A stretch of DNA of 64,000 nucleotides from Flavisolibacter longurius. GTDB taxonomy: Bacteria > Bacteroidota > Bacteroidia > Chitinophagales > Chitinophagaceae. Of the stretch, positions 17,567 to 26,233 are shown in pieces (positions within the stretch are counted from its first letter, which is position 1; each line of letters opens with the position of its first letter). The notes under the pieces were generated by a model. That model was given only the letters and a program-made list of their open reading frames with translations, was not told the DNA's origin and ran no database searches. A program made the position numbers and the translations under genes. The DNA is taken from contig JACJGO010000001.1 in the NCBI GenBank assembly GCA_014163555.1, forward strand, positions 186,001-250,000, written 5' to 3'.

Positions 17567-18574
17567 ATGAAAGCCTTTATGAAACGGTTTGCTCCTACCC
17601 TCTTACTGTTTGTTTTGATCCTTTGCAGCAGTTGGGGCTTCCTGATGCACCGAACGCTTACCCAGTTATCGGTTTACCAGCTGCCTAAAGAAATGCAGCC
17701 GTTTTTCTACCAGCATATGGAAGACCTGGTTAAACATTCTGTGCGCCCCGATGAGCGGCGGAGTAAAGACTCCACGGAGGCACCCAAACATTTTATTGAC
17801 CTGGAAGGATTTGGTGATGATGCCGCACACCAGATGCCACCCGATTGGAAAACGGCAGTAGCCAGGTATTCTGAAGACAGTCTTGTGAAGTATGGCTATG
17901 TACCGTATTGGGTGATTGTCATGCAGGAGCAGCTTACCAATGCGTTTAAAAGACAGAACAGGGACAGCATTTTATTCTATGCTACTGACCTGGCCCACTA
18001 TATTCAGGATGCGCATGTGCCGCTGCACACTACCATTAATTATGATGGACAGTTAACCGATCAGAAAGGCCTGCATTCGCTTTGGGAAAGTGTGGTTCCC
18101 GAACTAACTCTGGATGGCTTTAATCTGAAAGCACAGAAAAAAGCCCGGTATATTCAGAACAAAGAAGCGCGGATCTGGGACGCTGTGCGGGGCTCGTTTA
18201 CATTGGTTCCCGGCGTGCTGGAAAAAGAAAAAGAAGCCTCCAAAGGGTTCACCGATTCAACAAAATACCGCTGGCAAAAACGCAATGGAAGAGACGTGCG
18301 GTATTACACCAAAGAGTTTGCCCTGGCCTATGCAAAGCTGCTGGACCCAACGGTAAACGAACAGGCAACACGGGCTGCCAATGCAGTAGCGGATTACTGG
18401 TACACGGCTTGGGTGGATGCAGGCAAACCTGACCTGCAAAAATTACTCAAGCAGGAATGGAATGAAGGGTATAAAGAAAAACTTGATGCGGAACGAAAAG
18501 CTTACCGCAAGAACAAGCTGTTGAAAAATGGACAGTTGCTTTCAAAGAAAGAGCCGTCGCGTAGTGGTGAATAG
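17567..18574 (+). CDS. Secreted zinc-dependent phospholipase C/S1-P1-like hydrolase
   Basis: From the ATG at 17567 the product has 335 residues. A signal peptide would be cut before W23 (CSS|WGFLMHRTLT), giving the N-terminal Trp used for zinc binding in the PLC/P1 fold. Further likely ligands are in HFIDLEGFGDD, YATDLAHYIQDAHVPLHTT and GLHSLWES. An upstream ATG at 17519 adds 16 residues ahead of the signal peptide, and an ATG at 17579 is also possible. The C-terminal 50 residues are Lys/Glu-rich. The substrate, phospholipid or nucleic acid, is uncertain. Confidence 0.82.
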   Translation: MKAFMKRFAPTLLLFVLILCSSWGFLMHRTLTQLSVYQLPKEMQPFFYQHMEDLVKHSVRPDERRSKDSTEAPKHFIDLEGFGDDAAHQMPPDWKTAVARYSEDSLVKYGYVPYWVIVMQEQLTNAFKRQNRDSILFYATDLAHYIQDAHVPLHTTINYDGQLTDQKGLHSLWESVVPELTLDGFNLKAQKKARYIQNKEARIWDAVRGSFTLVPGVLEKEKEASKGFTDSTKYRWQKRNGRDVRYYTKEFALAYAKLLDPTVNEQATRAANAVADYWYTAWVDAGKPDLQKLLKQEWNEGYKEKLDAERKAYRKNKLLKNGQLLSKKEPSRSGE

Positions 18575-18639
18575 AAGCCGGAAGAAAGCTGCCGTTTGTA
18601 GATGAGAATAGTGAGTTTGAAATGATACGGCGACGTACA

Positions 18640-18672
18640 AAAAAGCCCGCATACTGAATATGCGGGCTTTTT
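18640..18672. terminator. Bidirectional intrinsic terminator
   Basis: AAAAAGCCCGCATA/TATGCGGGCTTTTT, perfect 14-bp arms, 5-nt loop, between convergent genes. Confidence 0.87.
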
Positions 18673-18686
18673 GTTTAAATGAATAA

Positions 18687-18722
18687 CATTTGCCAATTGC
18701 TTATTGCCTTTTGCCAATTGAA
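18687..18722 (-). repeat. Short-word array overlapping the 3' end of the FAD protein gene
   Basis: CAATTGCTTATTGC (18694-18707) occurs again exactly at 28677-28690 after rpoC; CCAATTG repeats at both ends. The stop codon of the FAD gene lies inside the array. Confidence 0.6.
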
Positions 18723-20269
18723 ACAGCAATGGCATCGGCTACCCGTTCGCCATCCATGGCAGCACTGACAATGCCACCGGCATAACCAGCACCTTCGCCG
18801 CAGGGATAAAGATTTTTTACCTGTGGGTGCTGCAGCGTTTCATCGCGGGGAATCCTTACCGGCGATGAGGTTCTTGACTCCGTAGCCACCACCACGGCAT
18901 CATTGGAGAAATAACCACGCATACGTTTGCCCCATTCTTTAAACGCAACCTGTAATGCCTGGTGCACAAACGGCGGCAACACTTCTTTCAGCGAAGCAGA
19001 ATGAATACCGGGCAGGTAGCTGCAATCGGGCAGTGAGGTGGCAACCTTGTTGTTGGCAAAATCGACCATTCGTTGAGCCGGCGCCACCAGTTTACCGCCA
19101 CCAACCGCAAATGCTTTTTGCTCAATGGACTGCTGGAAAAACATGCCAGCCAGCGGTCCCCATTTTTTGAAAGCTTGGATATTGGCTTCATCTACCGTTA
19201 CTACGATGCCGCTATTAGCATACGGATTATTACGTTTCGAAGGCGACCAGCCATTGACAACAATTTCTCCCTGTGCCGTTGCTGCCGGCGCAATGATGCC
19301 ACCCGGGCACATGCAAAACGAAAACACACCTTTGCCATTCACCTGCTCTACCAAACTATACGATGCCGGAGGCAGGTGTTCATCTCTTGTGGGGCAATGA
19401 TACTGGATGCTGTCGATGATGGTTTGGGGATGCTCTACCCGAACGCCAAGGGCAAAGGGCTTGAAAAAGATCTCTATTTTTTTGTGGTGCAAAAGCTGAA
19501 AAATATCCCGTGCAGAATGGCCTGTTGCCAGGATAACAGCATCGGCTAATCGTTTTTCTCCGCCGTTCACCACTACCCCTTTTGCACTATCGCCGTCGAG
19601 GATAAAATCCGTCACTTTTTTCTCAAAAAGCACTTCGCCCCCGCAAGCAATGATCTGTTCGCGAATTGCAGTAATGATATGGGGCAATTTATTGGTGCCA
19701 ATGTGCGGATGCGCCACGTAGGTGATCTTTTCATCGGCGCCAAACTGTACCAGTGCATGTAAGATCCGGGCTACATCACCACGCTTGGTGCTGCGGGTGT
19801 AAAGTTTTCCATCACTGTAGGTGCCGGCACCACCCTCTCCAAAACAATAATTGCTTTCATCATTCATCACACCTTCCTTGTTGATGGCAGCAAGGTCTCT
19901 GCGACGGGCTCGTACATCTTTGCCCCGCTCCAGCACAATGGGCTTAATGCCCAGTTCAATCAGCCGGATAGCGGCAAATAACCCGGCCGGACCGGCGCCA
20001 ATTACGATCACGCTGTTTTTGGCAGCATGCACATCCTTTAGGTGCAACAACACCGGTTCCGTGTGTTGGTAGGGTTCATCAATAAAAACGGTAACCGTAA
20101 GCTGAATCCATACTTGCTTGCGGCTGCGGGCATCAATGGATTGTTTCAGAATCTTATAGCCAGTCAGTCGGGAAGGTGAAACCGTACAAGCCTGCGCCAA
20201 TACGGTAGTTAGTTTATCTACATCGGTTGCCTCGGAAGGCAATACTTTAAGCGTTATTTGTTTTTGCAT
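18701..20269 (-). CDS. FAD-dependent dehydrogenase of the COG2509 type
   Basis: The 522-residue protein has an N-terminal domain of about 85 residues, then a dinucleotide-binding motif VIVIGAGPAGLFAAIRLIEL and the family hallmark CFGEGGAGTYSDGKLYTRS, and near the end PCGEGAGYAGGIVSAAMDG, which closes the FAD site. It is cytoplasmic with no signal peptide. COG2509-type proteins are widespread and mostly uncharacterised. The last residues (SIGKRQ) are encoded by a spacer-type repeat, so the C-terminus may have been altered by repeat growth. Confidence 0.85.
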   Translation of the reverse strand: MQKQITLKVLPSEATDVDKLTTVLAQACTVSPSRLTGYKILKQSIDARSRKQVWIQLTVTVFIDEPYQHTEPVLLHLKDVHAAKNSVIVIGAGPAGLFAAIRLIELGIKPIVLERGKDVRARRRDLAAINKEGVMNDESNYCFGEGGAGTYSDGKLYTRSTKRGDVARILHALVQFGADEKITYVAHPHIGTNKLPHIITAIREQIIACGGEVLFEKKVTDFILDGDSAKGVVVNGGEKRLADAVILATGHSARDIFQLLHHKKIEIFFKPFALGVRVEHPQTIIDSIQYHCPTRDEHLPPASYSLVEQVNGKGVFSFCMCPGGIIAPAATAQGEIVVNGWSPSKRNNPYANSGIVVTVDEANIQAFKKWGPLAGMFFQQSIEQKAFAVGGGKLVAPAQRMVDFANNKVATSLPDCSYLPGIHSASLKEVLPPFVHQALQVAFKEWGKRMRGYFSNDAVVVATESRTSSPVRIPRDETLQHPQVKNLYPCGEGAGYAGGIVSAAMDGERVADAIAVSIGKRQ

Positions 20270-20289
20270 AGCGTCAGGTATTTATCCTG

Positions 20290-20406
20290 AAAACGTTAAA
20301 CACGAATTTTTACACGTATTACACGAAGGGCTAAACTTTTTTCTCATTTCCTTTTCTCTTCATCGAACGGTTGCACTTATTGAACATTCGTGCATTCTGT
20401 GCTTTA
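20290..20406 (-). repeat. Short-word array between uup and the FAD gene
   Basis: CACGAATTTTTACACGTATT then ACACGAA on one side and ATTCGTGCATTCTGTGC on the other form inverted words (CACGAA/TTCGTG). On the minus strand the array starts with the uup stop codon. Confidence 0.5.
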
Positions 20407-22308
20407 GTTTGTGTTGAAGATTTCACTGAGTTCCAACCAGCGCATTTCTTTTTCTTCAATTGCAGTGTTAATGGAAGTAATGCGTTCGGAGAACTCCTGC
20501 AGTTTGTTAAACGGCAGGGCCGCATCCGACATTTGTGCTGTTAACTCAGACCGTTCTTTCTCAAGCCCCGCAATCTCTTTTTCCAGCGTTTCAAATTCAC
20601 GCTGCTCTTTAAAGCTCATCTTCTTTTTACCGGGAACAACGGGCTTTTCTTCCACCGGTTTAGTTACAGGTACCTCTTTCTTAATTTCCTCCGGATTGGT
20701 TTCCTGTGTTTTTTGCCACTCCCGGTATTGCGTGTAGTTGCCGGGGAAATCACGGATCACACCGTTGCCTTCAAACACAAAAAGGTGATCAACCAGGCGG
20801 TCCATAAAATAGCGGTCGTGGCTGACAATCAGCAGGCAGCCAGGAAAGTCGAGCAGAAAAGATTCCAGCACCGAAAGCGTAGGCAGGTCCAGGTCATTTG
20901 TCGGCTCATCGAGGATGAGGAAATTCGGGTTGCGAAAAAGAATCGTCAACAAATGCAGTCGGCGTTTTTCACCACCACTTAACCGGCTGATGTAAGTGTA
21001 TTGCTGCTCCGGCGGAAACAGGAAAAGTTCTAGGAATTGCGCAGCGCTCATCGAAGAGCCATCGGCCAGGGGAAAGTTCTCTGCAATGTTCTTGACATAT
21101 TCGATCACCCGCATGTCTTCTTTTACCTGCAGGCCTGTTTGCGAGTAATTGCCAAATACAACGGTATCTCCCACGTTGATCTTACCGCTGTCAGCCGGTT
21201 CCAGTTCCTGCAGGATGTTGATAAAGGTTGATTTGCCGGCGCCGTTCTTTCCCACGATGCCCAGCCGCTCTCCTTTTTTAAATGCATAGTCGAAACCTTT
21301 CAGGATGGTTTTGTCGCCAAAGCTTTTGTACACCTTTTTCATCTCCACGATCTTCCCACCCAGGCGGCTCATTTTGCTTTGCAACTGCACCTGCTGATCT
21401 ACCAACTGCTGTTTGGCCTTTTTTTCTACTTCGTAGAAAGCATCCTGCCGGCTTTTTGATTTCGTGGTACGGGCCTTAGGTTGCTTGCGCATCCATTCCA
21501 GTTCCTTCCGGTATAGGTTTCTTGCCTTGCTGATGCTGGCAGCTTCCGACTCTTCACGGGCTGCCTTCTTCTCTAAAAAATTTTGATAGTCGCCTTTGTG
21601 TACATAAAGGTTTTCATCCATCTCCCAGATCTCGCTGCAGACGTTGTCCAAAAAATAGCGGTCGTGGGTAACCAGGATAAGCGTTACGTTTTCCTTGTTC
21701 AGGTAATGTTCCAGCCATTCTACCATTTCCACGTCGAGGTGGTTGGTAGGTTCATCCATGATCAGCAACACATGCTTGTGTTCAAAGCCAATGTCGATCA
21801 GCGTTCGGGCCAGGGCAATGCGTTTTCGCTGACCACCGCTAAGCGTTGAAACCGTTTGATGCAGGTTCTGCACTTTCAGCTTACTTAGGATCTGTTGCAC
21901 TTTGGCTTCAAAATCCCAGGCGCCAAGGTCATCCATCTTTATCATCGCTTCGCTGAACCTCTCGTGGTATTCGGCTGTGTCTTCCTGTTCATCTACCAGT
22001 TCCTCGTATTCTTTTATTGCCGCCAATACAGGGTGTGCCACATGAAAGATGTTATCCAGCGTAGTAGCAGCCTCATCCAGCTTGGGTTCCTGCTCAAAAA
22101 AAGCCAGGTCTACATCTTTGTGGATCCAGATCTTGCCGGTTTCCGCAGCCTCTTGTCCTGCGATGATTTTTAGGAGTGTTGATTTACCCGAACCGTTGCG
22201 GGCCACAAGGGCAATTTTATCGCCTTCGGAAATATGAAAAGAAATGTTTTGAAAAAGCGGCTTTACACCGTAGGATTTACTCAGGTTCTCTGCTGACACA
22301 TAATGCAT
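20404..22308 (-). CDS. uup: ABC-F ATPase, Uup-like
   Basis: The 634-residue protein has two ABC domains without membrane segments: Walker A ARNGSGKST and GKNGAGKST, signatures LSGGQRKRIALAR and LSGGEKRRLHLL, Walker B LLIMDEPTNHLD and FLILDEPTNDLD. The inter-domain linker (about 245-310) is rich in basic and acidic residues. A C-terminal coiled coil (about 565-634) distinguishes Uup from EttA-type proteins. ABC-F proteins bind the ribosomal E site; Uup is linked to ribosome function and tolerance of transposon excision. A -7 box lies only 4 nt before the ATG, so the mRNA is probably leaderless. Confidence 0.9.
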   Translation of the reverse strand: MHYVSAENLSKSYGVKPLFQNISFHISEGDKIALVARNGSGKSTLLKIIAGQEAAETGKIWIHKDVDLAFFEQEPKLDEAATTLDNIFHVAHPVLAAIKEYEELVDEQEDTAEYHERFSEAMIKMDDLGAWDFEAKVQQILSKLKVQNLHQTVSTLSGGQRKRIALARTLIDIGFEHKHVLLIMDEPTNHLDVEMVEWLEHYLNKENVTLILVTHDRYFLDNVCSEIWEMDENLYVHKGDYQNFLEKKAAREESEAASISKARNLYRKELEWMRKQPKARTTKSKSRQDAFYEVEKKAKQQLVDQQVQLQSKMSRLGGKIVEMKKVYKSFGDKTILKGFDYAFKKGERLGIVGKNGAGKSTFINILQELEPADSGKINVGDTVVFGNYSQTGLQVKEDMRVIEYVKNIAENFPLADGSSMSAAQFLELFLFPPEQQYTYISRLSGGEKRRLHLLTILFRNPNFLILDEPTNDLDLPTLSVLESFLLDFPGCLLIVSHDRYFMDRLVDHLFVFEGNGVIRDFPGNYTQYREWQKTQETNPEEIKKEVPVTKPVEEKPVVPGKKKMSFKEQREFETLEKEIAGLEKERSELTAQMSDAALPFNKLQEFSERITSINTAIEEKEMRWLELSEIFNTN

Positions 22309-22312
22309 GGCG

Positions 22313-22320
22313 CAAAATTA
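22313..22320 (-). promoter_or_regulatory. -7 box directly upstream of the uup start codon
   Basis: TAATTTTG on the minus strand, with only CGCC between it and the ATG at 22308. Transcription would start at or next to the AUG. Confidence 0.5.
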
Positions 22321-22371
22321 ACCCTGTCCGAACCATGATTTGTAAGATTAAGGGGGATTTAAAGGAAATAA

Positions 22372-22399
22372 AAAAGTCGTCCAAAACTGAACGACTTTT
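22372..22399 (-). terminator. Intrinsic terminator after gltA
   Basis: AAAAGTCGT/ACGACTTTT arms with a 10-nt loop that can pair further, A-run and T-run on both sides. Confidence 0.7.
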
Positions 22400-22464
22400 C
22401 TTTATAAAGAGAATCAATGATTCCTATTTGTCTTCAAAATCCACCTAAATCCTGGTTCAGACGA

Positions 22465-23790
22465 TTACTCACCCCACACTTCATCTTCGCCTTTTAGCCA
22501 TTTTTTTACCAGCTCTGTGGTTACCGATTTGGGACGTTCAAGTGGCATGCCCAAAGCACGGTCCCAGCAAAGGCTGGACAATACACCCAAAGCGCGGCTT
22601 ACCGCAAAAAGCACGGTGTAAAACTCATATTCCACCATGCCATAATGCACCAGCAGGGCACCGCTGTGCGCATCTACATTGGGCCATGGGTTTTTGACCT
22701 TTCCCAGCGATTGCAGAATAGGCGGCACCGCTTCGTAAATGTTCCATACGGTTTGCACCAGCGGATCATCGGGCATATGCTTTTTACCAAATTCCATTTG
22801 TGCCGTAAAGCGGGGATCGGTTTTGCGCAGCACAGCATGACCGTACCCTGGTACCACCTTTCCGCTTTCCAGCGTTTTCTTTACATAGTCAGCAATCTGT
22901 TCTTTGGTTGGCGATTCCGTTTTCAACTCTTCCCGCATTTCAAAGATCCACTTGATCACTTCCTGGTTGGCCAGCCCGTGCAGCGGACCCGCCAGGCCAT
23001 TCATGCCGGCAGCATAACTGAGGTAGGGATCGCTGAGCGCAGAACCTACCAGGTGCGTTGTATGCGCAGATACATTTCCGCCCTCATGGTCGGCATGAAT
23101 CGTCATGTACAGGCGCATCAGTTCTTTAAAGCTTTCGTCCTGAAAGCCCATCATGTGGGCAAAGTTGCCTGCCCAGTCGAGCAGGCCATCGGGCTGAATA
23201 TGCTCTCCGCCTTTGTACTTGCGACGGTAGATATACGCTGCTACTCTTGGCAGGCGGGCAATCAGATCCATGGCATCATCAAAGACAGCATCCCAGTAAT
23301 CTTTTTTATTCATACCGGCTGCATAGCGTTTGGCAAACTGGCTTTCGGTCTGCAGGGCCATCACCGCCGTAACAAATTGCGTCATCGGGTGCGCCGATAC
23401 CGGCAGAGCTTCAATGGTGGCAAAAACATGGTTGGGAACATGGCTACGGCGCTGCCAAACATCGGTAACATGCTGCACATCGGCATCGTTGGGCAATTCG
23501 CCAATCAGCATGAGGTAAAAAAGACCTTCGGGCAGTGGTTCGGAACCACCTTCGGCTTTCGGTAATTTTTCCCGCAATTCAGGAATGGAATAACCGCGGA
23601 AACGAATGCCTTCCTGGGCATCCAGGAGTGAAGTTTCAGAAACCAGTCCAGTCATGCCCCGCATACCCTGGTAAATCTGCGACAACTGGACTTCACCAAT
23701 TTTTTTTGTACCGTATTCTTTCAAGAGATCTTTGATTTCGGCAGCAAGCGCATCGCCTTTTTCTTTGAACCTGTCTTTGATAATTCCCAT
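22465..23790 (-). CDS. gltA: Citrate synthase, eukaryotic (mitochondrial) type
   Basis: The 441-residue enzyme condenses acetyl-CoA and oxaloacetate in the TCA cycle. The active-site regions are ADHEGGNVSAHTTHLVGSAL (first His), VVPGYGHAVLRKTDPRF (second His) and PWPNVDAHSGALLVHYG (Asp). These stretches and the overall length match the mitochondrial/type I enzyme rather than the hexameric proteobacterial form; a Bacteroidota branch of this type is known. It diverges from sucD, another TCA gene, across a repeat-filled spacer. A terminator lies at 22372-22399. Confidence 0.94.
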   Translation of the reverse strand: MGIIKDRFKEKGDALAAEIKDLLKEYGTKKIGEVQLSQIYQGMRGMTGLVSETSLLDAQEGIRFRGYSIPELREKLPKAEGGSEPLPEGLFYLMLIGELPNDADVQHVTDVWQRRSHVPNHVFATIEALPVSAHPMTQFVTAVMALQTESQFAKRYAAGMNKKDYWDAVFDDAMDLIARLPRVAAYIYRRKYKGGEHIQPDGLLDWAGNFAHMMGFQDESFKELMRLYMTIHADHEGGNVSAHTTHLVGSALSDPYLSYAAGMNGLAGPLHGLANQEVIKWIFEMREELKTESPTKEQIADYVKKTLESGKVVPGYGHAVLRKTDPRFTAQMEFGKKHMPDDPLVQTVWNIYEAVPPILQSLGKVKNPWPNVDAHSGALLVHYGMVEYEFYTVLFAVSRALGVLSSLCWDRALGMPLERPKSVTTELVKKWLKGEDEVWGE

Positions 23791-23849
23791 TACATTGAAA
23801 ATTTTATATTGAGACGTGTTTATTTGAGCGTGGTAAAGTTAAGGAAAGA

Positions 23850-23997
23850 ACAGTTTTGGGTTTGGGGTTTGGAGTCTTGCGTTTAGAGTTGGGGTGATGA
23901 TGCTATTTTCTTCTACTGCTCTAACAGCCAAATTGCAGGAAAGTTTGGTTGGATGAAAGAATAACCCGAAACTCCAAACGCCAAACTCCAAACTTCT
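23850..23997. repeat. Inverted short-word arrays in the gltA-sucD spacer
   Basis: The left side has GGGTTTGGGGTTTGGAGT; the right side has AAACTCCAAACGCCAAACTC then CAAAC. The two sides are complementary vocabularies about 100 bp apart. Confidence 0.65.
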
Positions 23998-23998
23998 T

Positions 23999-24006
23999 TA
24001 CTTTTG
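23999..24006 (+). promoter_or_regulatory. -7 box of sucD
   Basis: TACTTTTG fits TAnnTTTG. A possible TTG start at 24004 overlaps this box, so translation must start downstream, at 24025. Confidence 0.6.
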
Positions 24007-24024
24007 CGCAACTTAAATCGGATT

Positions 24025-24897
24025 ATGAGCATTCTTGTAAACAAAGATTCAAAAGTCCTGGTGCAGGGTTTTACCGGCACAGAAGGTACATTTCATGCCG
24101 CGCAAATGATCGAATACGGAACCAATGTTGTGGGTGGTGTCACTCCCGGTAAAGGCGGCACTACGCACCTCGACAGGAAAGTTTTCAATACGGTGGCTGG
24201 TTGTGTAAAAGAAACCGGTGCCAACGTCTCCATCATATTTGTACCGCCGGCCTTTGCTGCAGATGCCATTCTGGAAGCAGCCGACGCCGGTGTAGCGCTT
24301 GTGGTGTGCATAACTGAAGGTATTCCAGTGCAGGACATGGTGAAGGTAAAAGCGGCCCTGAAAGGAAAAGGCACAAGGCTGATTGGTCCTAACTGCCCGG
24401 GTGTAATCACTGCCGACGAATGCAAAGTGGGTATTATGCCAGGATTTGTTTTCAAGAAAGGACGCATTGGAATTGTTTCCAAATCCGGTACGCTGACTTA
24501 TGAAGCTGCCGACCAGGTGGCCAAAGCCGGTTTGGGAATTTCTACCGCCGTAGGCATTGGCGGCGATCCAATCATTGGTACCACCACGAAAGAAGCGGTA
24601 GAACTGTTTATGAATGATCCGGAAACCGATGCCATTGTGATGATTGGCGAAATTGGCGGCGGTATGGAAGCAGAAGCAGCCCGTTGGATTCGTGATAACG
24701 GCAACCAAAAACCTGTTGTTGGTTTTATTGCCGGTCAAACCGCACCTCCCGGCCGGCGGATGGGACATGCTGGAGCCATTGTTGGTGGTGCAGAAGATAC
24801 TGCCGCTGCCAAAATGCAGATCATGGAAGAATGTGGTATTCATGTGGTGCACAGTCCTGCTGATATTGGCAAAACCATGGCCAGTGTGATCAAGTAA
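24025..24897 (+). CDS. sucD: Succinate-CoA ligase, alpha subunit
   Basis: The product has 290 residues starting [18 protein letters not shown]. It shows the CoA-binding Rossmann domain ([20 protein letters not shown]), the ligase domain motifs [20 protein letters not shown] and [13 protein letters not shown], and the phosphohistidine loop [20 protein letters not shown]. With SucB's partner role played by SucC (beta subunit, not in the window), the enzyme interconverts succinyl-CoA and succinate, making ATP or GTP. It is adjacent to and divergent from gltA. The start codon choice follows the -7 box. Confidence 0.95.
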   Translation: MSILVNKDSKVLVQGFTGTEGTFHAAQMIEYGTNVVGGVTPGKGGTTHLDRKVFNTVAGCVKETGANVSIIFVPPAFAADAILEAADAGVALVVCITEGIPVQDMVKVKAALKGKGTRLIGPNCPGVITADECKVGIMPGFVFKKGRIGIVSKSGTLTYEAADQVAKAGLGISTAVGIGGDPIIGTTTKEAVELFMNDPETDAIVMIGEIGGGMEAEAARWIRDNGNQKPVVGFIAGQTAPPGRRMGHAGAIVGGAEDTAAAKMQIMEECGIHVVHSPADIGKTMASVIK

Positions 24898-24980
24898 CGG
24901 CAAACGTGAAAAGTGAAACCAAGTGAGGTTTATTCTATCGTGTATTCCGGTTTCACATCTTCTGTTTGACGTTTCACCTA
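24895..24980 (+). repeat. Inverted short-word array after sucD
   Basis: Just after the stop, AAACGTGAAAAGTGAAACC is followed about 30 nt later by GGTTTCACATC..TTTGACGTTTCACC, the complementary words. Related CGTTTGACGTC words occur after the ompH-like gene. Confidence 0.55.
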
Positions 24981-25235
24981 CAAAATAGTGAGGCCCTTCT
25001 AAAGCGAAGGGCCTCGTCGTATTCAATACGTACGAATTTAAACTGGCGAATACGGATTTTAATTACAGTCCAGGTTACGTTTTCAGGGCTAGATAATAGA
25101 AGGTTTGAAAGCAGTATCGTTTAGACCCTGATTGGTAAAGATTCGTTAAGCAAAAAGGCATTGGAATAGGTTTACACCTTTGTGTTGTGGCGAGAACGTT
25201 AAAGCTTTCGTAAGGTGAAAAGGTGTTTGAAAAAA
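24898..25235. other. 338-bp spacer between sucD and rfaE1
   Basis: It holds the word array and a GAGGCCCTTC/GAAGGGCCTC hairpin (24990-25015) that could terminate both convergent genes although its T-run is poor. From 25020 to 25235 I see no gene or clear element. Confidence 0.55.
24990..25015. terminator. Probable terminator hairpin between sucD and rfaE1
   Basis: Perfect 10-bp arms GAGGCCCTTC/GAAGGGCCTC, 6-nt loop, but no run of T afterwards. Confidence 0.5.
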
Positions 25236-26225
25236 TCAGGTGAGCAGCATTTCACATTCATGAAATAGCTTGGAGGGATTGATGGCCGCTGTACCCACTT
25301 CTTCACAAACGAGACCGCCGGCGATGTTAGCCAGTTCGGCCATCAGATGTACGTTCTTCCTTGCCGCATACACCAGTGCCGCTACGGCAATCACCGTATC
25401 ACCGGCACCGGAAACATCGGCAATGTTGCGGATGTGCGAAGGAATAATGGCGGCATCTTTTCCCTTTTGATAGAATACGCCTTTCTCCGATAACGTAATG
25501 AAAGAAACCTGGTGATGCAATTGCGCCACTAACTGCTGGTGAATATTCTGGAGATGATCCACGTTAGCCTCTACTGAAATCAGGTTCAACGCTTCGCGGA
25601 CTTCTTTCAAGTTGGGCTTGAATATATCGACGTGCTGGTAAGCAAAAAAGTTTTTGCGCTTGGGATCAACAGCCGTGATGATGCCTTCTTTTCGGCACAT
25701 AGCAATCACGCCTTTGATCACTTCTTTCGTCAGCACACCTTTGTTGTAATCTTCCAGGATAACGACCTGCGGCCTTTCAATGTTAATGAATTGCTGAAAG
25801 CGTTGCAGCATGGCTTGCTGGTCTTCCTGCGACAGATCGTTGGTGATCTCGGCATCCAACCGCATCATTTGCTGGTTACGACTGATGATGCGGGTTTTGT
25901 TAGTGGTAACGCGGTTTTTGCTGCCGAAACAATAGGCCGTATTAATGCTTTTTTCTTCATAAAGCTTCATCAGGCAGGCAGCATCTTCATCAGCACCTGT
26001 AACGGAAAGAATAAAGGCCTGTGCACCGAGTGAACGAAGATTCAACGCCACGTTACCGGCACCACCCAGGCGCTGTTCACGGTGGTGTAATGAAACAATG
26101 GGCACCGGTGCTTCGGGTGAGATGCGTTCCACTTCGCCCCAGATATACGTATCCAGCATTACATCCCCTACAACACCAACTTTTATCGATTCAAAATCAC
26201 GAAACAATTGCCCGAAGTTCTCCAT
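25236..26225 (-). CDS. rfaE1: PfkB-type sugar kinase, RfaE1-like (heptose-7-phosphate kinase)
   Basis: Starting at the ATG at 26225 gives 329 residues beginning MENFGQLFRDFESIKVGVVG. PfkB signatures are RLGGAGNVALNL (54-58 GGAGN) and the C-terminal DVSGAGDTVIA with catalytic Asp276. The sequence resembles the kinase half of HldE (ISPEAPVPIV, QQMMRLDAE), which phosphorylates D-glycero-D-manno-heptose 7-phosphate for LPS core synthesis. The nucleotidyltransferase half is absent, as is usual for separate RfaE1. A longer frame to 26342 overlaps the permease gene and is rejected. The gene starts 8 nt after the permease stop. Confidence 0.87.
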   Translation of the reverse strand: MENFGQLFRDFESIKVGVVGDVMLDTYIWGEVERISPEAPVPIVSLHHREQRLGGAGNVALNLRSLGAQAFILSVTGADEDAACLMKLYEEKSINTAYCFGSKNRVTTNKTRIISRNQQMMRLDAEITNDLSQEDQQAMLQRFQQFINIERPQVVILEDYNKGVLTKEVIKGVIAMCRKEGIITAVDPKRKNFFAYQHVDIFKPNLKEVREALNLISVEANVDHLQNIHQQLVAQLHHQVSFITLSEKGVFYQKGKDAAIIPSHIRNIADVSGAGDTVIAVAALVYAARKNVHLMAELANIAGGLVCEEVGTAAINPSKLFHECEMLLT

Positions 26226-26233
26226 AGTTGCGG

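Noticed and set aside
24004-24024. TTG start for sucD giving seven extra residues
   Set aside because: The codon lies inside the TACTTTTG promoter box, so it cannot be in the mRNA.
24049-25026. 325-codon minus-strand frame over sucD
   Set aside because: Antisense shadow: His/Phe/Thr-rich nonsense composition, and sucD is certain.
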